Below, one piece after another: positions 11,750 through 21,919 of a DNA stretch of 64,000 nucleotides. The stretch is from the NCBI GenBank assembly GCA_019118345.1, contig DWZD01000038.1, forward strand, positions 1 through 64,000, given 5' to 3'. This stretch comes from Candidatus Desulfovibrio intestinavium (lineage in GTDB: Bacteria; Desulfobacterota; Desulfovibrionia; Desulfovibrionales; Desulfovibrionaceae). The position numbers and the translations under genes were made by a program. Positions within the stretch are counted from its first letter, which is position 1. Each line of letters starts with the position of its first letter. Below the pieces are notes generated by a model. It saw only the letters and a program-made list of their open reading frames with translations. It searched no databases and was not told where the DNA came from.

Positions 11750-12352
11750 ATGACGACGACGCTTTCACCCCGGCAGGCGGAACGCAGCCGCCAAAGTGCC
11801 GAGACCGACATTTCCCTGCGCCTGACCCTGGACGGCTCCGGCAAGACGGATATACAGACCGGCTTTGGTCTGCTGGATCACATGCTGACCCTGACCGTTT
11901 TCTGGGCCGACATGGATCTGCAGTTGCGCTGCCGCGGCGACATGCATATCGACGCCCACCACAGCGCCGAGGACATTGCCCTTGTGCTCGGACAAGCCCT
12001 GCTCGAGGCCCTCGGCGATCGCAACGGCATCGAACGCGTGGGCTTCGGACGCGTGCCCATGGATGAAGCCCTCACCGAGGTCACCATCGATCTGTCCGGA
12101 CGCCCGTGGCTCGAATGGCGCGGCGACGAGCTGCTGCCGCCGGTCATCGCCGGTGAGGAACGCGACGTCTGGCGCGAATTCTACAAATCCTTTGCCGCCG
12201 GAGCGCGCTGCAATGTGCATGTATCCCTGCTCTACGGCAAAAACGGTCATCATCTGCTGGAATCTGTCGCCAAGGGGCTTGGACTGGCCCTGCGTCAGGC
12301 CGTGCGACGCTCCGGCAGCGTCATCAGAAGCACCAAGGGAGGTCTCGACTAA
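11750..12352 (+). CDS. hisB: Imidazoleglycerol-phosphate dehydratase
   Basis: Dehydrates imidazole glycerol phosphate to imidazole acetol phosphate in histidine synthesis. The 200-residue protein is the monofunctional form without the phosphatase domain of the enterobacterial enzyme. The duplicated metal-binding motifs are visible: [12 protein letters not shown] and [14 protein letters not shown], and the N-terminal GFGLLDHML. The ATG lies one base past the tatC stop with AAGGA upstream; the open frame upstream lies within tatC. The product gives no reason to link it to Tat. Confidence 0.96.
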   Translation: MTTTLSPRQAERSRQSAETDISLRLTLDGSGKTDIQTGFGLLDHMLTLTVFWADMDLQLRCRGDMHIDAHHSAEDIALVLGQALLEALGDRNGIERVGFGRVPMDEALTEVTIDLSGRPWLEWRGDELLPPVIAGEERDVWREFYKSFAAGARCNVHVSLLYGKNGHHLLESVAKGLGLALRQAVRRSGSVIRSTKGGLD

Positions 12353-13011
12353 TGCATTCCCGTTTCATTTCAGCAGCGGTGCTGGCGCTCTGCCTTGCCG
12401 TACTCCTTCCGGCCTGCTCCCGCCAGCCGCGCAGCACCGCCGACATTCCCCGCACGCTGTCCAAAAGCTACAGCATCGCCGTAGCCCCCTTCACCCAGCC
12501 GACCACCACCAGTCAGCTGATCGTGGGGCAGCTTCCCGAAAATCAGGGGCGCATCCCTTCCGCTGATCTGCCCGCGCTGGACATGGCCCTGCGTGACGTC
12601 CTGCTGACCCAGACCCAACGCCAGTATACCTTTGTGCCGCGCAATGCCCCCCTGCCCGACAAGATGCGCTTCCACGACTCCAACCAACCGCAGGCCCTGC
12701 CCCACTGGCTGGCCTTTGCCCAGACGCTCAAGACCGATCTTCTCCTTGTGCCGCAGGTCATTGACTGGCACCAGCGCGAAGGCTCGCGGGCCGGCGTCAC
12801 CCGCCCCGCCCATGTGCGCCTGGAATTTTTCCTGCTCAATGCCAAGCAGGGCATCATCATGAGCCGTTCCAACTACGAGGTGGAACAGACCGGCCTGACC
12901 AACAATCTCTTGAATATCGGCGACTTCCTCAAGCGTCAGGGCGGCTGGGTCACGGCCGAGGAGCTGGCGCGCGAAGGCATGGTCAAGGCCGCAAAGGACA
13001 TGGATCTATGA
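12352..13011 (+). CDS. Conserved lipoprotein of unknown function in the his cluster
   Basis: 219 residues with a type II signal peptide: [20 protein letters not shown] then AC, lipidated Cys at residue 22, so membrane-anchored after processing. The mature part opens with [20 protein letters not shown], a pattern seen in outer-membrane lipoproteins with a TolB/CsgG-like fold, and later [21 protein letters not shown] do not recognise a family. The start overlaps the hisB stop by one base and the stop overlaps the hisA start by four, so it is translated as part of the his cluster despite lacking any enzymatic motif. Confidence 0.85.
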   Translation: MHSRFISAAVLALCLAVLLPACSRQPRSTADIPRTLSKSYSIAVAPFTQPTTTSQLIVGQLPENQGRIPSADLPALDMALRDVLLTQTQRQYTFVPRNAPLPDKMRFHDSNQPQALPHWLAFAQTLKTDLLLVPQVIDWHQREGSRAGVTRPAHVRLEFFLLNAKQGIIMSRSNYEVEQTGLTNNLLNIGDFLKRQGGWVTAEELAREGMVKAAKDMDL

Positions 13012-13742
13012 TTATCTTTCCCGCAGTGGATATTCAGAACGGCAAGGCCGTGCGCCTGCGTCAGGGCCGTGCCGGCGACAGCACGGTATTTTCCCCCGAT
13101 CCCGTGGCCGCCGCCCGCCACTGGCAGGAACAGGGCGCACGCTGGCTGCATGTGGTCGATCTGGACGGCGCCTTTGACGGCCTGCCCCGCAGCCGCGACC
13201 TCGTGCGCGATATCTGCGCCGCACTGGATATTCCCGTGCAGCTCGGCGGCGGCATCCGCAGCGAAGCCATTGCCCGCGCCTATCTCGACGCAGGCGTGCA
13301 GCGCCTCATCATCGGTACCCTGGCCCTCGAACAGCCCGACGCCTTTGCCGCCCTCTGCCGCACCTTTCCCGGGCGCATCGGCGTCTCCCTTGACGCCGAA
13401 GGCGGACGCCTCAAAACCAAGGGCTGGGTGGCCGATGCCGGGCTGACCGTGGACGACGTGCTGCCCCGGCTCACCGGCGACGGCGCGGCCTTCATCATCT
13501 ACACCGATATTGAACGCGACGGCATGCAGACCGGCGTCAACGTCCCGGCGCTCACCCACCTCGCCACCGTGTCCAGCGTGCCCGTCATCGCCGCCGGCGG
13601 CGTGGCCACCCTCGCCGATGTGCAGGCCCTCTATCCCCTCAGCAAGAACGCCCGCCTCGAAGGCGCCATCAGCGGTCGCGCCCTCTATGAAGGAACCCTC
13701 AACCTTCAGGAGGCCAATGCCTGGATCACCGCCCAGGACTAA
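13008..13742 (+). CDS. hisA: Phosphoribosylformimino-5-aminoimidazole carboxamide ribotide isomerase
   Basis: Amadori-type isomerase of histidine biosynthesis acting on ProFAR. The 244-residue TIM barrel starts [17 protein letters not shown], with the catalytic Asp in VDIQNGK; the second catalytic Asp lies in [12 protein letters not shown]. Phosphate-binding loops GGGIRS, AAGGVA and [10 protein letters not shown] are present. Start overlaps the preceding lipoprotein stop in ATGA. Last gene of tatB-tatC-hisB-lipoprotein-hisA. Confidence 0.97.
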   Translation: MIIFPAVDIQNGKAVRLRQGRAGDSTVFSPDPVAAARHWQEQGARWLHVVDLDGAFDGLPRSRDLVRDICAALDIPVQLGGGIRSEAIARAYLDAGVQRLIIGTLALEQPDAFAALCRTFPGRIGVSLDAEGGRLKTKGWVADAGLTVDDVLPRLTGDGAAFIIYTDIERDGMQTGVNVPALTHLATVSSVPVIAAGGVATLADVQALYPLSKNARLEGAISGRALYEGTLNLQEANAWITAQD

Positions 13743-13798
13743 CGAAACGGCAGTTTTCTTGCGGGGTAAGGGGAATCCCGCACCTCCCGCGGGCGGGT

Positions 13799-13990
13799 TG
13801 GCGTTGCTGTCGATGCCCGTAAGGCTCCTGCGTCGCCTAACGGGCACGGCCCTGCGGGCCGCCATTCGGTCGCGCGTTGCTGTTGATGTCTGCGGCTTTT
13901 CTTGAGGGGGGAAGGGGAACCCCCCGCCTAGCGCGGGCGGGGCTCCCCTTCCCCCCTCAAACTCCCCCCAACCCCTCCCCGGCGCGCTGT
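13799..13990 (-). repeat. Mosaic GC-rich intergenic repeat, locus 2 (inverted orientation)
   Basis: The reverse complement of the modules seen at 1.5, 15.4 and 49.5 kb: the CGATGCCCGTAAGG...CGGGCACGGCCCTGCGGGCCGCC stretch (module A), then a palindrome with arms GAGGGGGGAAGGGGAACC and its complement (module C), then CAACCCCTCCCCGGCGCGCT (end of module B). It fills the first half of the 607-bp gap between hisA and mdtJ. From 13991 to 14130 nothing is recognisable. Confidence 0.8.
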
Positions 13991-14130
13991 ATTGTGAGGA
14001 TGAGACGGCGTCGCGGCATGCGGGCCAGCCTCTGCTCCTGCCCACCGTGAGGCAAGGGAAAAATTGTGGCGCGCCGGGCCATACGTTGCCGGCGGTCACC
14101 TCCTCCCGTTCCGTCACGCGCCACACCGCA

Positions 14131-14159
14131 TTGACAGCAGGCCCAGCCTGTGCTAGCAT
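14131..14159 (+). promoter_or_regulatory. Sigma70 promoter of mdtJI
   Basis: Perfect TTGACA, 17-nt spacer ending TGC, then TAGCAT (an extended -10). Transcription near 14166 would give a leader of about 184 nt before mdtJ. The leader contains a GGAACGC-TACTG-GCGTTCC hairpin at 14221-14239 and a weaker CGGGA/TCCCG pair. I found no match to known guanidine riboswitch motifs. Confidence 0.65.
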
Positions 14160-14349
14160 GACACATCATGACGCTTTGCCTCGACTTGCCTCGCCTGCGG
14201 GCCGTGCATGCCTGCCATGAGGAACGCTACTGGCGTTCCTTCCTCTAGCATTTTCCTCTTGCCTCAGTCTGCCGTTGCGGCGGCTCCCCTTTGTGACGGG
14301 ATTGCCTTTCCCGCATGTTCGTTTTGTCTCTCCAAGCAAGAGGAAAACC

Positions 14350-14727
14350 ATGTCTCCCACACGTCTCTCTCACTGGTTGTGGCTGCTGGCGGCCATTGTG
14401 CTGGAAGCCGGCGGCTCCACCATCATGAAGCTGTCCCATCAATGGTACTTTGCCCATGCCGCCCTGCTGGGCCTTGCCGTCATGTGGCTGTGCATCGGCC
14501 TGTCCTATTACTGTCTTGCGCTCTCCACCACTGGCCTGCCGGTAGGGGTGGCCTTTGCCTTTTGGGAAGGGCTGGGCCTGACCCTTGTGACGCTGGCCGG
14601 TTTTCTTGTTCTGGGAGAGGAGCCGACCCTGACGCGCCTGTCGGGCCTTGCCTGCGTGCTGGGCGGGGCCTTGCTCGTCCATCGGGGAACCGCGCACGGA
14701 GATACGGAACGCCAGACCGCAAGCTGA
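14350..14727 (+). CDS. mdtJ: SMR-family exporter subunit, MdtJ-like
   Basis: 125-residue four-helix small multidrug resistance protein. It matches MdtJ, one half of the spermidine exporter pair, in IVLEAGGSTIMKLS (the membrane-embedded Glu required for transport), LSYYCLALSTTGLPVGVAFA and FWEGLG. AGAGG precedes the ATG; a longer open frame upstream lacks a binding site. mdtI follows after 10 bp, as expected for a heteromeric SMR pair. Substrate (polyamine or cationic drug) is inferred from the family. Confidence 0.88.
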   Translation: MSPTRLSHWLWLLAAIVLEAGGSTIMKLSHQWYFAHAALLGLAVMWLCIGLSYYCLALSTTGLPVGVAFAFWEGLGLTLVTLAGFLVLGEEPTLTRLSGLACVLGGALLVHRGTAHGDTERQTAS

Positions 14728-14737
14728 GGAGCGCGCC

Positions 14738-15064
14738 ATGCCTGAACAATATATTGCCCTGCTGCTTGTCCTCTGTGCCGCCATGCTGGATGTGCTGGCC
14801 AATCTGCTGCTGGCCCGCAGCGACGGTTTCCGCAAGCGCCTGCCCGGCCTGCTGGCCCTGCTGGGCGTAGGACTGGCCTTCTATTGCCTTTCGCTGGCCG
14901 TGCGGACGCTGGATCTGTCCGTCGCCTACGCCATGTGGGGCGGCTTCGGCATTCTGGGCACATCGCTGGGCGGCTGGTTCCTCTTCCGCCAGCGCCTGCG
15001 CCCCTGTGCCTTTGCGGGCATTGCCCTGCTCCTGCTGGGGATGATCCTGCTGCATCAGGCCTGA
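14738..15064 (+). CDS. mdtI: SMR-family exporter subunit, MdtI-like
   Basis: 108-residue partner of the preceding gene. The segments RSDGFRKRLPGLLALL, LSVAYAMWGGFGILGT and FRQRLRPCAFAGIALLLLGM closely follow MdtI. The helix-1 Glu seen in MdtJ-type proteins is replaced by Asp (AAMLDVLANLLLARSDGF). GAGGAG lies upstream of the ATG. Four hydrophobic segments fill the whole chain. Confidence 0.88.
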   Translation: MPEQYIALLLVLCAAMLDVLANLLLARSDGFRKRLPGLLALLGVGLAFYCLSLAVRTLDLSVAYAMWGGFGILGTSLGGWFLFRQRLRPCAFAGIALLLLGMILLHQA

Positions 15065-15317
15065 ACGCACTTCGCACCGTTCCACCACAACGCCCTGTCA
15101 AGCAGCGCAAAAGCCTACGGCATCGACGGCACGGTGCTGCCTGAGGGGGCCTTGAGTTGGCTTCCGTTTTTCTTTCGATGGATAGCGGTTTCGGCCCTGC
15201 CTCCGGGCCGGATCGCCTGCCCGGCGCGGGATTAGCTCTCCCCTTTGCGCATGGCGCGGCTGTTGGCGGAGAAGGAAAGCCTGTGTGCCACGACGCCGGA
15301 ACAGGGAGGCAATAACG

Positions 15318-15636
15318 CGCGTTTGGGGCGGGGTTGGGGGGCGTGGGGGGAAGGGGAGCGACCAAAAGGCGGCCCGGAGGGCCGTGCCCGTTGCGACGCA
15401 GGAAGCTACGGGCATCGACAGCAGAGCGCGACCGAAAGGCGGCCCCTTTTTCCATTTCACGACGGCCATCAGCAAGGGAAAGCCGCCATGCCGCAACGCT
15501 GTTTCATCCGCATGGTAAAGCGCGCCGGGGAGGGGTTGGGGGCGTGGGGGGAAGGGAGCGACCGAAAGGCGGCCCGCAAGGGCCGTGCCCGTTGCGACGC
15601 AGGAAGCTACGGGCATCGACAGCAGAGCGAGGGCTT
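15318..15636 (+). repeat. Mosaic GC-rich intergenic repeat, locus 3
   Basis: Order here is end of B, A, B, A: GGGGTTGGGGGGCGTGGGGG, then the GGCGGCCC...GGGCCGTGCCCGTTGCGACG block, then TTTTCCATTTCACGACGGCC through GCGCGCCGGGGAGGGGTTGG, then a second A block. It occupies the gap between convergent mdtI and lon. Positions 15065-15317 hold nothing recognisable. Confidence 0.85.
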
Positions 15637-15656
15637 CTCCTTCCCTTCACTCCCCA

Positions 15657-15706
15657 GCACGACAAGACCGCGCTTTCGTCTTGCCGAAAGCGCGGTCTTG
15701 TCGTGC
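15657..15706. other. Perfect 22-bp hairpin downstream of lon
   Basis: Arms GCACGACAAGACCGCGCTTTCG and its complement match over 22 bp around a 6-nt loop. It starts 17 nt past the lon stop on the minus strand. No T run follows in either direction, so it is either an atypical terminator, an mRNA 3'-end stabiliser, or a small inverted element. Confidence 0.75.
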
Positions 15707-15722
15707 GGAGAAAGGCCCCGGC

Positions 15723-18161
15723 CTACTGGGCGGGCTGGGCCTTGTCGTCGTGCTTCACGGCGCCGGCGCGCAGGGAGAGGTAGAGGGGCTGCGCGGCAGC
15801 CTCGCCGGAGAAGATGGTTTCGCGGGGGGCGGCGAGGGCGCGGGGCAGCACCTCGTCCACATGTTCGACAAAGACAATCTCGAGATCCTTGAGCACTTCG
15901 TCGGGCACTTCCTTGAGATCCTTTTCGTTGTCGCGGGGCATGATGACGCAGCGGATGCCGCTGCGACGGGCGGCGAGCAGTTTTTCGCGCAGGCCGCCGA
16001 TGGGCAGCACGCGCCCGCGCAGGGAGATTTCGCCGGTCATGGCCACATCGTTGCGCACGGGGATGCCGAGCAGAGCCGAGGTGATGGAGGTGGCGAGGGT
16101 AATGCCGGCAGAGGGGCCGTCCTTGGGCGTTGCGCCCGCAGGCACATGCACATGGATATCCACCTTGCGATGGAAGCGCGGATCAAGGCCGAGGACTTCG
16201 GCGCGGGAGCGCACATAGCTCAGGGCGGCGCGGGCGGATTCCTTCATCACGTCGCCGAGCTGGCCAGTGGTGACCACCTGCCCGGAACCGCTCATGAGGC
16301 TGGTTTCCACAAGCAGGATCTCGCCGCCGCGCTGATTGTAGGCCAGACCGGCGCAGACGCCCACCTGCGGCTCGTTTTCACGTTCTTCATGCCGATAGCG
16401 CTTGACGCCGAGCATGGCGGGCAGGCTCTGGCGGGAGATGGTCACGCATTTGTGGATGTCGCCTTCCTCCACCAGCCGGATGGCCGTCTTGCGGCAGAGG
16501 GCGGCGATTTCGCGCTCAAGGTTGCGCACGCCGGCTTCGCGGGTATAGGAACGGATGATTTCCAGCAGGGCATTGTCGGAAAGGCGGACATTGCCTTCCT
16601 TGAGGCCGTGTTCCTCAATCTGGCGCGGCAGGAGGAAGTTGCGGGCGATGTGGCGCTTTTCCGTCTCGAGGTAGCTGTTCAGCTCGATGATTTCCATGCG
16701 GTCGAGCAGCGGGGCCGGAATGGAATGCAGCGAGTTGGCCGTGGTGATGAAGAAAACCTTGGACAGATCATATTCCAGATCAAGGTAATGATCCATGAAG
16801 GTGCTGTTCTGTTCCGGGTCGAGCACCTCCAGCAGGGCCGACGCAGGGTCGCCCCGGTAGTCCGAACTCATCTTGTCGATTTCGTCGAGACAGAACAGGG
16901 GGTTGTTGAATTTCACCCGCTTCAGGGACTGAATGATCTTGCCGGGCAGCGCGCCCACATAGGTACGGCGATGCCCGCGAATTTCGGCTTCGTCGCGCAC
17001 GCCGCCGAGCGCCAGGCGCACATAATCGCGCCCCGTGGCCCGGGCTACCGATTTGGCCAGCGAGGTCTTGCCCACGCCGGGCGGGCCGACAAGGCAGAGG
17101 ATGGGGCCTTTCAGGCCGTTGGACAGCTTTTGTACGGCAAGATATTCGAGGATGCGCTCCTTGGGCTTCTCGAGGCCGAAGTGATCGCCGTCGAGCACGG
17201 CGCGGGCCTTGTCGATGTCGATATCCACTTCCTTGAGGTCGCACCAGGGCAGATCCAGTATCCAGTCCACATAGTTGCGCACCACGGTATATTCGGCGGC
17301 GGACGGCGGCATGGCCCGCAGTTTCTTCACTTCGGAGAGGGCCTTGTCGCGCGCCTCCTCGGGCATGTTGCGGGCGCGGAGCTTCTGCTCCAGTTCGTCC
17401 ATTTCGGCCTGCGGGTCGTCGTCGCGGCCCATTTCCTTGTTGATGGCCTTGATCTGCTCGTTGAGATAGTATTCGCGCTGGTTGCGCTCCATCTGCACCT
17501 TGACGCGGTTCTTGATGCGCTTTTCCATGCTGACGAGCGCCACTTCGCCCTGCAGCAGCTCATAGACCTTTTCCAGCCGCAGGGTGACGTCAGTCAGTTC
17601 CAGCGCCTCCTGCTTCTTGCGGTAATCCACCTTGAGATGCGGCAGCACGGCGTCGGCCAGCGCGCCCGGATCGCGCTGAGCCAGTATGGCCAGCACGGCT
17701 TCCTGCGAAATCTTCTTGTTGCCCTTGCCGTATTCTTCCAGCGATTCATGGACGGCGCGCACCAGCGCTTCCCGTTCTTCGGGACGGCTTTCGGTTTCCG
17801 GCAGTCCCTCCACGCGGGCGAGGGGGCTGGAGCCGCCGCTGATGGCCCGCCAGGAGGCCCGGTGCATGCCCTCAAAAAGCACCTTGATGGTGCCATCAGG
17901 CAGGCGCAGCATCTGCAGCACCTTGCAGATCACCCCCACGGCAAAGAGATCTTCCGAGCCGGGGCGCTCCACTTCCGCTTCCTTCTGGGTGACAAGAAAA
18001 ATCTGCTTGCCGTAATGGGCCTGCGCATCCTCGATGGCCTTGATGGAGGCCTCGCGCCCCACAAAAAGGGGCATGATGGAGCGCGGGAACATGACGACTT
18101 CCCGCAGCGGCATGAAGGGCAGGGTCTGCACCTGATCGGCGCCGAACTGACTTGCGGACAT
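15723..18161 (-). CDS. lon: ATP-dependent protease Lon
   Basis: Cytoplasmic AAA+ serine protease for misfolded and regulatory proteins. The 812-residue protein has the N-terminal substrate domain ([20 protein letters not shown]), a coiled-coil middle, the ATPase module with Walker [14 protein letters not shown] and sensor motifs, and the protease domain with catalytic Ser in [11 protein letters not shown] and the downstream Lys. Length is typical of LonA. It follows clpX after about 100 bp. Substrates and regulation are not visible here. Confidence 0.97.
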   Translation of the reverse strand: MSASQFGADQVQTLPFMPLREVVMFPRSIMPLFVGREASIKAIEDAQAHYGKQIFLVTQKEAEVERPGSEDLFAVGVICKVLQMLRLPDGTIKVLFEGMHRASWRAISGGSSPLARVEGLPETESRPEEREALVRAVHESLEEYGKGNKKISQEAVLAILAQRDPGALADAVLPHLKVDYRKKQEALELTDVTLRLEKVYELLQGEVALVSMEKRIKNRVKVQMERNQREYYLNEQIKAINKEMGRDDDPQAEMDELEQKLRARNMPEEARDKALSEVKKLRAMPPSAAEYTVVRNYVDWILDLPWCDLKEVDIDIDKARAVLDGDHFGLEKPKERILEYLAVQKLSNGLKGPILCLVGPPGVGKTSLAKSVARATGRDYVRLALGGVRDEAEIRGHRRTYVGALPGKIIQSLKRVKFNNPLFCLDEIDKMSSDYRGDPASALLEVLDPEQNSTFMDHYLDLEYDLSKVFFITTANSLHSIPAPLLDRMEIIELNSYLETEKRHIARNFLLPRQIEEHGLKEGNVRLSDNALLEIIRSYTREAGVRNLEREIAALCRKTAIRLVEEGDIHKCVTISRQSLPAMLGVKRYRHEERENEPQVGVCAGLAYNQRGGEILLVETSLMSGSGQVVTTGQLGDVMKESARAALSYVRSRAEVLGLDPRFHRKVDIHVHVPAGATPKDGPSAGITLATSITSALLGIPVRNDVAMTGEISLRGRVLPIGGLREKLLAARRSGIRCVIMPRDNEKDLKEVPDEVLKDLEIVFVEHVDEVLPRALAAPRETIFSGEAAAQPLYLSLRAGAVKHDDKAQPAQ

Positions 18162-18222
18162 AAGCTATCCTCTGATCACAAAAGAGATTCACCCGTAACG
18201 CCCGGGCGAAGCGCAAGCGGGC

Positions 18223-18258
18223 AAAACGACCGGGCGGCTGCTCCGCGGCAACCGCCCG
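18223..18258 (-). terminator. Weak terminator between clpX and lon
   Basis: On the minus strand CGGGCGG/CCGCCCG arms around an internal GC-rich loop are followed by GTCG and TTTT. It could reduce readthrough from clpX into lon. Confidence 0.4.
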
Positions 18259-18265
18259 TCAGCGG

Positions 18266-19546
18266 CTAGGAGGCCTGATCGTCCAGCACCTCAGCCGGAA
18301 AATCCGCCTCGTCGGCATAGAGCAGCACCGGTTCCCTGCCCTTGTCGATGACGGCCTGATTGATGAGGCATTCCTTCACATTGGGCAGGGAAGGCAGCTT
18401 GAACATGATGTCGAGCATGATGCGCTCCATGACGTTGCGCAGGCCGCGCGCCCCGGTCTTGCGCTCAATGGCCTTGTGCGCAATGGACTTGAGGGCATTG
18501 GTCGTGAAGCGCAACTGCACGTTGTCCAGCTCAAAGAGCTTCTGATACTGGCGCACCAGCGCATTCTTGGGTTCGGTCAGGATGCGCACGAGATCCGGCT
18601 CATCCAGTTCATCCACATGGGTGATGATGGGAATGCGGCCCACAAATTCGGGAATGAGACCGAATTTCACCAGATCCTGCGGATGGATCTTTTCGAGCAA
18701 TTCGGAAAGGGGCATTTCCTTGCTGGTGCGCACATGGGCGCCGAAGCCCATGGCCCCGCCGGTCATGCGCGATTCCACGATCTTGTCCAGCCCCACAAAG
18801 GCGCCGCCCACGATGAACAGGATGTTGCTCGTGTTCATGCGGATAAATTCCTGCTGCGGGTGCTTGCGTCCGCCCTTGGGAGGGATATTGGCTTCCGTGC
18901 CCTCGATGATTTTCAGCAGGGCCTGCTGCACGCCTTCGCCGGACACGTCGCGCGTGATGGAAGGGCCGTCGCTCTTGCGGGAGATCTTGTCGATTTCATC
19001 GATATAGATGATGCCCTTGCTGGCGGCTTCCAGATCATAGTCGGCGTTCTGCAAAAGCTGGACAAGGATGTTTTCCACGTCCTCGCCCACATAGCCCGCT
19101 TCGGTCAGGGTCGTGGCATCGGCAATGGCAAAGGGCACGCGCAGCACCTTGGCCAGGGTCTTGGCCAGCAGGGTCTTGCCGCTGCCCGAGGGGCCGACCA
19201 GCAGGATATTGCTCTTTTCGAGTTCGACATCATCGCCCAGCGCGTCGGCGTAGAAAACGCGCTTGTAATGATTGTGCACCGCCACGGAGAGAATCTTCTT
19301 GGCGTCATGCTGGCCGATGACATATTCGTCGAGGCGTTCCTTGATTTCCTGCGGCGAAAGCAGACGCTCCGGCGTGTCGTCGTTTTTCAGCCTGTCCCGC
19401 GCAATGAGTTCGCCGCAGGCCTTGATGCACAGATCGCAAATGCGGGCATTCTCCTGCACGATCATGTTGCTGACCTGACTTTCGGGCCGGCCGCAAAATG
19501 AGCAGCAGAGTTCTTCCCTGTTTTCGGACGACGGTTTGTCGGACAT
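18266..19546 (-). CDS. clpX: ATP-dependent unfoldase ClpX
   Basis: AAA+ hexamer that unfolds tagged proteins and feeds them to ClpP. The 426-residue protein starts with the zinc-binding domain ([17 protein letters not shown] ... ICDLCIKAC). It then shows Walker [16 protein letters not shown], Walker [11 protein letters not shown], and the ClpP-docking IGF-type loop region near FGAHVR/GLIPEF. The ATG lies two bases after the clpP stop, so the two are translationally coupled. Confidence 0.98.
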   Translation of the reverse strand: MSDKPSSENREELCCSFCGRPESQVSNMIVQENARICDLCIKACGELIARDRLKNDDTPERLLSPQEIKERLDEYVIGQHDAKKILSVAVHNHYKRVFYADALGDDVELEKSNILLVGPSGSGKTLLAKTLAKVLRVPFAIADATTLTEAGYVGEDVENILVQLLQNADYDLEAASKGIIYIDEIDKISRKSDGPSITRDVSGEGVQQALLKIIEGTEANIPPKGGRKHPQQEFIRMNTSNILFIVGGAFVGLDKIVESRMTGGAMGFGAHVRTSKEMPLSELLEKIHPQDLVKFGLIPEFVGRIPIITHVDELDEPDLVRILTEPKNALVRQYQKLFELDNVQLRFTTNALKSIAHKAIERKTGARGLRNVMERIMLDIMFKLPSLPNVKECLINQAVIDKGREPVLLYADEADFPAEVLDDQAS

Positions 19547-19548
19547 GG

Positions 19549-20157
19549 CTAGTTTTTATCCTCCAGATCGCGGCGGGACACCAGCACGCGGTCAATGATG
19601 CCCAATTCAAGGGCTTCTTCGGGGGTGAGGAACTTGTCGCGCTCGGTGGCGCTGACAATGGTCTCATAGGATTGTCCGGTATGCTCGGCCAGCAGGCGAT
19701 TGAGGCGCTCCTTGATGCGCAGGATTTCGCGGGCATGGATTTCGATATCCGTGGCCTGTCCCTGATAGCCGCCCAAGGGCTGATGGATCATGATCTGACT
19801 GTTGGGCAGGGCAAAGCGCATGCCGGGCTTGCCCGCGGAGAGCAGAAAGGCCCCCATGCTGGCCGCCCGCCCCATGCAGACCGTGGTCACCGGCGAGGTG
19901 ATGTAGCGCATGGTGTCGTAAATGGCCAGCCCTGCCGTGACCGAACCGCCGGGGGAATTGATATAGAGATTGATTTCCTGCTCGGGATCCTGCGATTCCA
20001 GGAAGAGCAGCTGGGCGCAGATGAGCGAGGCCACAGTATCCGTCACCTCACTGCTCAGGAGCACAATGCGATCCTTGAGCAGGCGGGAATAAATATCGTA
20101 GGAACGCTCCGCCCTGCCCGTATTTTCGATGACAAAGGGAATCTGATAGGCCTGCAT
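19549..20157 (-). CDS. clpP: ATP-dependent Clp protease proteolytic subunit
   Basis: Tetradecameric serine peptidase used with ClpX. The 202-residue protein begins [20 protein letters not shown]. The catalytic triad is Ser100 (GRAASMGAF), His125 (MIHQPLGG) and Asp174 (TERDKF). The open frame continues 33 codons upstream, but GCGAGGACAGC before this ATG and the family N-terminus fix the start. The gene lies between tig and clpX. Confidence 0.98.
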   Translation of the reverse strand: MQAYQIPFVIENTGRAERSYDIYSRLLKDRIVLLSSEVTDTVASLICAQLLFLESQDPEQEINLYINSPGGSVTAGLAIYDTMRYITSPVTTVCMGRAASMGAFLLSAGKPGMRFALPNSQIMIHQPLGGYQGQATDIEIHAREILRIKERLNRLLAEHTGQSYETIVSATERDKFLTPEEALELGIIDRVLVSRRDLEDKN

Positions 20158-20276
20158 GCTGTCCTCGCTCGTTGAGAAGTGTTGCCGGGTCGCCCGGCAC
20201 GGGACATGCCTGCGAAAATCCGACAACGCCGCGCCTTGCGGCGCGACGTTGTGCAAATCTCGCAGGGAACGCGGAA

Positions 20277-21602
20277 CTATTCGGCGTTCTTCCGAACCGG
20301 GGCAATTTCCTTCATGGGTTCGACTTCCTTGACGCTGGCCTTGGCAAAGGCCGCCTCCATGGCCTTGTCGGCCAGCAGGCGATCCCGCATGGTGTGGATC
20401 ATGCCGGTGCGCTCATAGGCCTCGCGCACCTTGTGGTAATCCTCGCCGGTCTGGATGCAGATGCGATACAGCTGATTGTCAACTTCCGCCTGCGTCACGC
20501 TCAGGCCTTCCTTGCGGGCAATGGCCAGCAGCAGCACCTGAATGCGGGTCAGCTCCTCGGCCTGCTTCTGCATATCCTTGCGCAGTTCCTCCTCGCTCTT
20601 GCCGAGATCAGCCAGCTTTCTGCCCTGCTGCTCGAGGCGGGCGGACGTTTCCGCAATCAGGGTACGAATCTGCATGTCCAGCAGGCTTTCCGGCAGCGGG
20701 AATTCCAGTCCGCTCAGCAGCTTGTCCAGCATCTTCTTCTGGGCGGCGTTGCGCGCGGCATTTTCCCGGCTGTGGGCATAGCTGTCGCGAATGCTCTGGC
20801 GCAGTTTCTCCATGCTTTCCGCACCCACCTGTTTGGCCAGATCATCATTGATCTCAGGCAGCTTGCGATCCTTGACCGCATGCACGGTCACCCGGATCTT
20901 CAGGGTCTTGCCGGCCAGATTCTGCGCCGGGAAGTTTTCGGGGAAGGCAATGTCGCCTTCGCCGCTCTGACCGGCCTTGACGCTCTTGACCAGCTTTTCA
21001 AATTCTTCCAGGGCCTGCCCCTCACCGAGGGGCAGGTCAAAATGCTCGGTCTTGAGGTCTTCCACGGGCTTGCCGTCCTCAAAAGCCTCAAAGCTGATGT
21101 GGGCAACCTGACCGTCCACGGCCGGGCCTTCGCCGGCGTCCACCAGCTCGGCCCGATCCTTGCGGATGCGGGCAATGACGGCGTCCACTTCCTCGTCAGC
21201 GACCACCGCCTTTTCCTTTTCCACTTCCAGCCCTTCATAGGCCGGCAGTTCAAAGGCAGGCAGCACCTCAAATTCCACGCTGAAGCTCAGCCCCTGGCCG
21301 CGCGTCAGGGCGCCGCCATCCTCCACAAACTGGATGCCGGACACCGGTTCCAGCTTGGCTTCGGCCAGCGCCTCACCGACCCGGGCATTGACCAGAGCCT
21401 GATGGGCTTCCTGATAGATGTGGTCGTGAAAACGCTTTTCCACCACCGACGCCGGAACCTTGCCCTTGCGGAAACCGTCGATCTGCACGGATTTGCGGTA
21501 ATAGGCAACGGAACGGGCAATGGCGTCGTCCACGTCATGAGCTTCAGCGGTAATGCTGATCTTCCGTTTTACCGGAGAGAGTTCTTCAATGGTATATTCC
21601 AC
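20277..21602 (-). CDS. tig: Trigger factor
   Basis: Ribosome-bound chaperone at the exit tunnel. The 441-residue protein has the ribosome-binding N domain ([22 protein letters not shown]), the FKBP-like prolyl isomerase domain (about residues 150-240) and the helical C-terminal arms. I set the start at a GTG (codon at 21600-21602) because AAGGAG lies 6-7 nt upstream and the protein then opens (M)EYTIEELSP as in the family. The longer open frame upstream has no support. Promoter-distal genes are clpP and clpX. Confidence 0.95.
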   Translation of the reverse strand: MEYTIEELSPVKRKISITAEAHDVDDAIARSVAYYRKSVQIDGFRKGKVPASVVEKRFHDHIYQEAHQALVNARVGEALAEAKLEPVSGIQFVEDGGALTRGQGLSFSVEFEVLPAFELPAYEGLEVEKEKAVVADEEVDAVIARIRKDRAELVDAGEGPAVDGQVAHISFEAFEDGKPVEDLKTEHFDLPLGEGQALEEFEKLVKSVKAGQSGEGDIAFPENFPAQNLAGKTLKIRVTVHAVKDRKLPEINDDLAKQVGAESMEKLRQSIRDSYAHSRENAARNAAQKKMLDKLLSGLEFPLPESLLDMQIRTLIAETSARLEQQGRKLADLGKSEEELRKDMQKQAEELTRIQVLLLAIARKEGLSVTQAEVDNQLYRICIQTGEDYHKVREAYERTGMIHTMRDRLLADKAMEAAFAKASVKEVEPMKEIAPVRKNAE

Positions 21603-21752
21603 AGGGCGCTCCTTGGCGATTTTTTTTCCCGGGGGCCGCCCGCCGTGATTGCGGCGGAATGCTCCCTTTCCTTTGGGAACCGTCACTGGTACCACAAAGC
21701 GGACGGCAACACAAGTCCGCCCCGCAGCCGCCGGCCGCTGCCGTTTGCGGAC

Positions 21753-21780
21753 AAAAAAACCCGCCTGCCTCAGCTGCGGG
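21753..21780 (-). terminator. Intrinsic terminator after tRNA-Leu
   Basis: On the minus strand CCCGC/GCGGG arms are followed by seven T, just past the tRNA 3' CCA. It would separate tRNA-Leu (and any selD readthrough) from tig. Confidence 0.75.
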
Positions 21781-21787
21781 TCGGGGC

Positions 21788-21871
21788 TGGTGCGAGAGGG
21801 GGGAATCGAACCCCCACGGAAGTTCCGCTGGATTCTAAGTCCAGTGCGTCTACCAGTTCCGCCACTCTCGC
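21788..21871 (-). tRNA. tRNA-Leu (anticodon UAG)
   Basis: 84 nt including an encoded CCA. GCGAGAG pairs with CTCTCGC; the anticodon stem CTGGA/TCCAG encloses CTTAGAA, giving UAG (reads CUA/CUN leucine codons). The long variable arm CGGAACTTCCGT and the GGGGG TTCGATT CCCCC T arm are typical of type II leucine tRNA. It lies between selD and tig. Confidence 0.97.
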
Positions 21872-21919
21872 CCGCCTTCCCCGTCTAGCACAGAGCCACA
21901 AGGGCCGCAAGCCGGAGAC

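Noticed and set aside
13743..13920. A possible protein-coding frame across the repeat after hisA
   Set aside because: The same DNA occurs in other frames and orientations at three other loci, which fits a repeat and not a gene.
15585..18269. Open frame of about 890 codons on the plus strand
   Set aside because: Antisense of lon and begins inside repeat sequence.
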